From positions 1 through 7,470 of the forward strand of contig CAZOTT010000125.1 of the NCBI GenBank assembly GCA_964582785.1: a stretch of 7,470 nucleotides of DNA. The letters are read 5' to 3'. Both the position numbers and the translations under genes were made by a program. Of the stretch, positions 5,185 through 7,470 are shown in pieces (position 1 is the first letter of the stretch; each line of letters begins with the position of its first letter). The DNA is from JAMOQA01 sp964582785 (lineage in GTDB: Bacteria > Acidobacteriota > Polarisedimenticolia > J045). The notes below the pieces were generated by a model. That model saw only the letters and a program-made list of their open reading frames with translations, made no database searches and had not been told where the DNA came from.

Positions 5185-6067
5185 CGTGGCCGCCGGCCGG
5201 GAGCGCCCCGAGCCGGCGGAGGCGGGCGGTGATCTCGGCGCGGGGACGGCCGGAGTCCCGGGCGAGGACCCGCACCGCCCGGCGGACATCTCCCTCCTCC
5301 CGGGCGAGGGCCCGGGCGAACGCGGCGAGCAGGGACACGTCGTCCTCGCGGGCGGTGTCCCGGGGGACCTCGCGGGCCCCCGCCACGACCAGCACGACCT
5401 CCCCGCGGACCCGGTCCCGGCCGGCCGTCACGGAGGCGAGCCTCCCGAGGGTGTCCCGCCGCACCTCCTCGTGGAGCTTCGTCAGCTCCCGGCACAGGAC
5501 CGCTTCCCGCTCTTCCCCGAGCACGTCCGCCAGGTCCGCCAGGCTGGCGGCCAGCCGGTGGGGAGACTCGTGGAAGACCAGGGTGTCCGGTTCCCCGGCG
5601 AGGTCGGCCAGGAACCGGCGCCGGGCGGGAGACCGGGAGGGGAGGAAGCCGGCGAAGCGGAACCGGTCGCCGGGAAGACCCGCGGCGGAGAGGGCGGCCA
5701 CGGCGGCCGCCGGGCCGGGGATCGGCGAGACCGGGATCCCCTCCCGGTGGGCCGCGGCCACGAGGCGCCAGCCGGGGTCGGAGATCGCCGGGGTTCCCCC
5801 GTCCGTGACGAGGGCGACCGTCCTTCCCTCCCGCAGGCGCGACAGGACCCCTCCCACCCGGGCGGCCTCGTTGAAGCGGTGGCAGGAGACGAGGGGCGGG
5901 CCCTCGATGCCGAGGGCCCGCAGGAGGTTCCCGGTCCGGCGGGTGTCCTCCGCGGCCACCAGGTCCGCGGCCGCCAGCGCCTCGCGCGCCCGCGGCGAGA
6001 GGTCCCCGAGGTTGCCGATCGGGGTGGCGACCACCAGGAGGCGGCCCGGTTCAGGGGGAGTTGCCAT
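5177..6067 (-). CDS. rsmI: 16S rRNA (cytidine1402-2'-O)-methyltransferase
   Basis: RsmI uses S-adenosylmethionine to methylate the 2'-OH of C1402 in the 16S rRNA decoding centre. The 296-residue protein follows the family throughout. It has VVATPIGNLGDLSPRA near the N terminus (12-27), AAEDTRRT (38-45), VTDGGTPAISDPG (87-99, usually SDAGTP), IPGPAA (116-121), FAGFLPS (138-144) and the diagnostic FHESPHR (165-171). CRELTKLHEEVRR and RGEVVLVVAG follow, then a helical C-terminal domain. The start is ATG at 6067, with GGAG 6 nt upstream (6077-6074). It has no near-consensus -10 of its own in the 65 nt after tRNA-Leu, and a strong intrinsic terminator ends 23 nt before its ATG. Its transcript may therefore come from readthrough or from an unrecognised promoter. 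It converges on rnhB with an 8-nt overlap of the 3' ends. Confidence 0.96.
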   Translation of the reverse strand: MATPPEPGRLLVVATPIGNLGDLSPRAREALAAADLVAAEDTRRTGNLLRALGIEGPPLVSCHRFNEAARVGGVLSRLREGRTVALVTDGGTPAISDPGWRLVAAAHREGIPVSPIPGPAAAVAALSAAGLPGDRFRFAGFLPSRSPARRRFLADLAGEPDTLVFHESPHRLAASLADLADVLGEEREAVLCRELTKLHEEVRRDTLGRLASVTAGRDRVRGEVVLVVAGAREVPRDTAREDDVSLLAAFARALAREEGDVRRAVRVLARDSGRPRAEITARLRRLGALPAGGHVT

Positions 6068-6090
6068 CCGGGGCTCCGGCGGGTGGAAGG

Positions 6091-6115
6091 AAAACGCCCC
6101 GCGGGGGGCGGGGCG
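6091..6115 (-). terminator. Intrinsic terminator downstream of tRNA-Leu
   Basis: On the minus strand an 8-bp perfect stem, CGCCCCGC (6115-6108) with GCGGGGCG (6102-6095), closes a loop of five C residues and is followed at once by TTTT (6094-6091). This is a textbook Rho-independent terminator, 17 nt after the tRNA CCA end. The T-run ends 23 nt before the rsmI ATG. Confidence 0.85.
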
Positions 6116-6132
6116 ACCGTTCGCGGGGAAGG

Positions 6133-6219
6133 TGGTGCCGAAGGCGAGACTCGAACTCGCACGGGCTTGCGCCCACATGGACCTGAACCATGCGCGTCTG
6201 CCAGTTCCGCCACTTCGGC
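6133..6219 (-). tRNA. tRNA-Leu (anticodon CAG)
   Basis: An 87-nt class II tRNA including an encoded CCA (6135-6133). The acceptor stem GCCGAAG/CTTCGGC is perfect, with A73 as discriminator, as expected for leucine. The D arm GCG...CGC contains the invariant GG. The anticodon stem CATGG/CCATG carries loop TTCAGGT with anticodon CAG (6185-6183), reading CUG, the leucine codon expected to dominate at this GC content. A long variable arm with a GGGC/GCCC hairpin confirms class II. The T arm GCGAG-TTCGAGT-CTCGC is intact. It begins 21 nt after the stop of the upstream propeller gene, has a promoter candidate at that gene's end, and is followed by a strong terminator. Confidence 0.97.
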
Positions 6220-6237
6220 ACCGGCTGGAACGCGGAC

Positions 6238-6266
6238 ATCCTAAGGGTGCTCCCCGGCCGGCGCAA
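6238..6266 (-). promoter_or_regulatory. Candidate promoter of tRNA-Leu
   Basis: On the minus strand TTGCGC (6266-6261) is followed after exactly 17 bp by TAGGAT (6243-6238; T, A, A and T match at the key positions). Transcription would start near 6231, giving a 5' leader of about 12 nt before G1 of the tRNA. The -10 overlaps the TAG stop codon of the propeller gene. Confidence 0.45.
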
Positions 6267-7470
6267 GGCTCGACCCCGGGCCCCGGGGAGGTTTCTCCGC
6301 CGGCCCGGGCGGCAGGACCCGGATCTCCCAGCAGGCCAGCCGGGTCTCCCGGTAGGGCGGGGGGCGCACCGGCACGAGCAACCGGTGACCTGCCAGGGCG
6401 CCGCCCCGCAGGAAGACCGCCTCCCCGGGACCGGACAGGGTCCCGGCCGGTTCACCGTCCTCGGCGCGCAGGAAGAAGGCCTCCGGGGTGCCGTCCGGGA
6501 GGACGACCAGCAGGTCTCCCCCGGCCGTCGCCAGGCGCAGCACCGGGGACGAGACCCGGTGCCCGACCGACCGCCGCCAGGACAGGTGACCGTTCCGGCG
6601 GACGAACGCGTAGACGTGGGTGTCGAGGGAGGCGACCACCAGGGTGTCGCGGAGCACCAGGGGTGGGGCCAGCACCAGCCCGCCGAGCACCTGGGTCCAG
6701 CGGGGACGGCAGCGGAACCCTCCCCGGCGAAGGCGCCGGCAGCGCCAGCGGGTCACCGCCCGGCCCCGGGCGGTGAAGAGCCCCCCGCCCGGGCAGGCCG
6801 CCACCGCCCGGGGTTCGAGGCCCCGCGGGCAGCGCCGGGGGGCGGGACGGCCCACCGGAACCAGCCGCCGGTCGGGACCGACGATCGCCGCCGGCCACCC
6901 CGCGACCAGGAGCAGGGGTGGCTGCGGTTCACCGGGCAGGATCGTCCGCTCGACGGGCCGCCCGGCCGCGTCCAGTCGTTCCACGCGTCCCCCGGCCAGG
7001 GGCACGAGCCAGCGGGGAGGAGATTCCCCGGGCAGGGCCAGGGGAGGCCCGACCGGCGCCGCGTCGAGGGGCCGGCGGACCACCGGCCGCCCGTCCGCGA
7101 GGGACAGGAGGGCAAAGGCCCCGCGACCTTCCGGGCCGGTGCCGGCCCAGGCGAGGGCGGGACCCCGGGGGGTGGGGACCGGGTGAGAGGATGAGAGGCC
7201 GGACCCGGCGAAGCCGGGGGCCCGCCAGGCGACCGTCCCGTCCCCGGGATGGAGGGCCTCGATCCCGCCGGGAAGGGGGACCACGACCAGCAGCCGTTCC
7301 GCGTCCGGCGGGCCGGGGAGGTCCCCGGCCGCGGGAACCGCCGGCGCGCAGGCGCCGCAGGATCCCGGGGGCGGGGGGGAGCCCGAGGGATCGACGACCA
7401 GGAGGCTTCCCGCGGGGGCGTCCGGCAGGGAGACCTCCCAGGCCAGCGAGGCCCGGATGCGCGGGGGCGG
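6241..7470 (-). CDS. BamB/PQQ-like beta-propeller protein, 5'-partial
   Basis: The frame is open to the window edge, so the N terminus is missing; 409 residues are visible, ending at a TAG (6243-6241). Repeated units of the PQQ/BamB-like type occur: LLVVVPLPGGIEALHPGDGT followed by VAWRA, FALLSLADGRPV, WLVPLAGGRVERLDAAGRPV, and most clearly TLVVASLDTHVYAFVRRNGH with LSWRRSVGHRVSSPV. This is the usual strand, then Asp/Gly turn, then 'W' strand pattern of pyrroloquinoline-quinone-type propeller blades. Related proteins are usually exported; BamB itself scaffolds outer-membrane protein assembly, but many homologues have unknown roles, and the missing N terminus prevents checking for a lipoprotein signal. 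Several Cys-containing elements (SCGAC in the upstream part, and RWRCRR with FRCRPR near the middle) could form disulfides outside the cytoplasm. No cofactor-binding enzyme motif is visible. It lies 21 nt upstream of tRNA-Leu on the same strand. Confidence 0.72.
   Translation of the reverse strand, partial: PPPRIRASLAWEVSLPDAPAGSLLVVDPSGSPPPPGSCGACAPAVPAAGDLPGPPDAERLLVVVPLPGGIEALHPGDGTVAWRAPGFAGSGLSSSHPVPTPRGPALAWAGTGPEGRGAFALLSLADGRPVVRRPLDAAPVGPPLALPGESPPRWLVPLAGGRVERLDAAGRPVERTILPGEPQPPLLLVAGWPAAIVGPDRRLVPVGRPAPRRCPRGLEPRAVAACPGGGLFTARGRAVTRWRCRRLRRGGFRCRPRWTQVLGGLVLAPPLVLRDTLVVASLDTHVYAFVRRNGHLSWRRSVGHRVSSPVLRLATAGGDLLVVLPDGTPEAFFLRAEDGEPAGTLSGPGEAVFLRGGALAGHRLLVPVRPPPYRETRLACWEIRVLPPGPAEKPPRGPGSSLAPAGEHP

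Noticed and set aside
4471..5289. Upstream extension of the tmk open frame on the minus strand
   Set aside because: It is antisense to rnhB, shows no kinase similarity, and the GTG at 4470 has a good Shine-Dalgarno directly before the conserved N terminus.
1..7470. CRISPR array, insertion sequence, prophage, toxin-antitoxin or defence module
   Set aside because: No regularly spaced repeats, terminal inverted repeats, transposase motifs or small paired toxin genes were seen. The gene content is mainly housekeeping.

Overview
The window is a very GC-rich bacterial chromosome segment (roughly three quarters G+C by eye). Coding density is high, third positions are strongly G/C, and long spurious open frames occur on both strands. 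The content is mostly housekeeping: thymidylate kinase, DNA polymerase III delta', RNase HII, the RsmI 16S rRNA methyltransferase and a leucine tRNA. Accessory secreted or cell-surface proteins lie around them. A signal-peptide beta-propeller, a BamB/PQQ-like propeller, a DUF3467 protein, a two-lobed retropepsin-type protease and a CCA-encoding tRNA would fit a Gram-negative-type lineage such as Acidobacteriota, Myxococcota/Desulfobacterota or a related uncultured group. The taxon cannot be fixed from sequence alone, and this is a low-confidence inference.

Layout. (1) Positions 2-1201, plus strand: 5'-truncated aspartyl protease with two DTGAS motifs. (2) Positions 1089-1373, minus: small DUF3467 protein whose 3' end overlaps the protease reading frame by 113 nt. 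(3) Positions 1374-1626: divergent intergenic region with weak promoter candidates and two hairpins in the leader of the next gene. (4) Positions 1627-2655, plus: secreted seven-bladed YVTN/NHL-like propeller. (5) Positions 2678-2707: strong hairpin between convergent genes. (6) Positions 2723-4470, minus: tmk-holB pair joined by a GTGA stop/start overlap. (7) Positions 4471-4527: divergent promoter region with one AT-rich island that reads as a -10 box in both directions. (8) Positions 4528-5184, plus: rnhB, probably leaderless. (9) Positions 5177-6067, minus: rsmI, overlapping the tail of rnhB by 8 nt. (10) Positions 6091-6266, minus: tRNA-Leu(CAG) with its own promoter candidate and a clear intrinsic terminator. 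(11) Positions 6241-7470, minus: 5'-truncated BamB/PQQ-like propeller.

How the genes relate. tmk supplies dTDP for dTTP synthesis and holB encodes a clamp-loader subunit. rnhB removes ribonucleotides and RNA primers from DNA, so the centre of the window is a DNA-replication cluster read outward from one short intergenic region. rsmI and tRNA-Leu belong to translation. The tRNA terminator ends only 23 nt before the rsmI start codon, so rsmI expression may depend on readthrough. I found no CRISPR array, insertion sequence, phage, toxin-antitoxin or defence module, and I see no convincing undescribed multi-gene system. The points most worth checking are the RNase HII GRG-to-GAG change, the shared divergent -10 with a leaderless rnhB, the terminator in front of rsmI, and the protease/DUF3467 antisense overlap.
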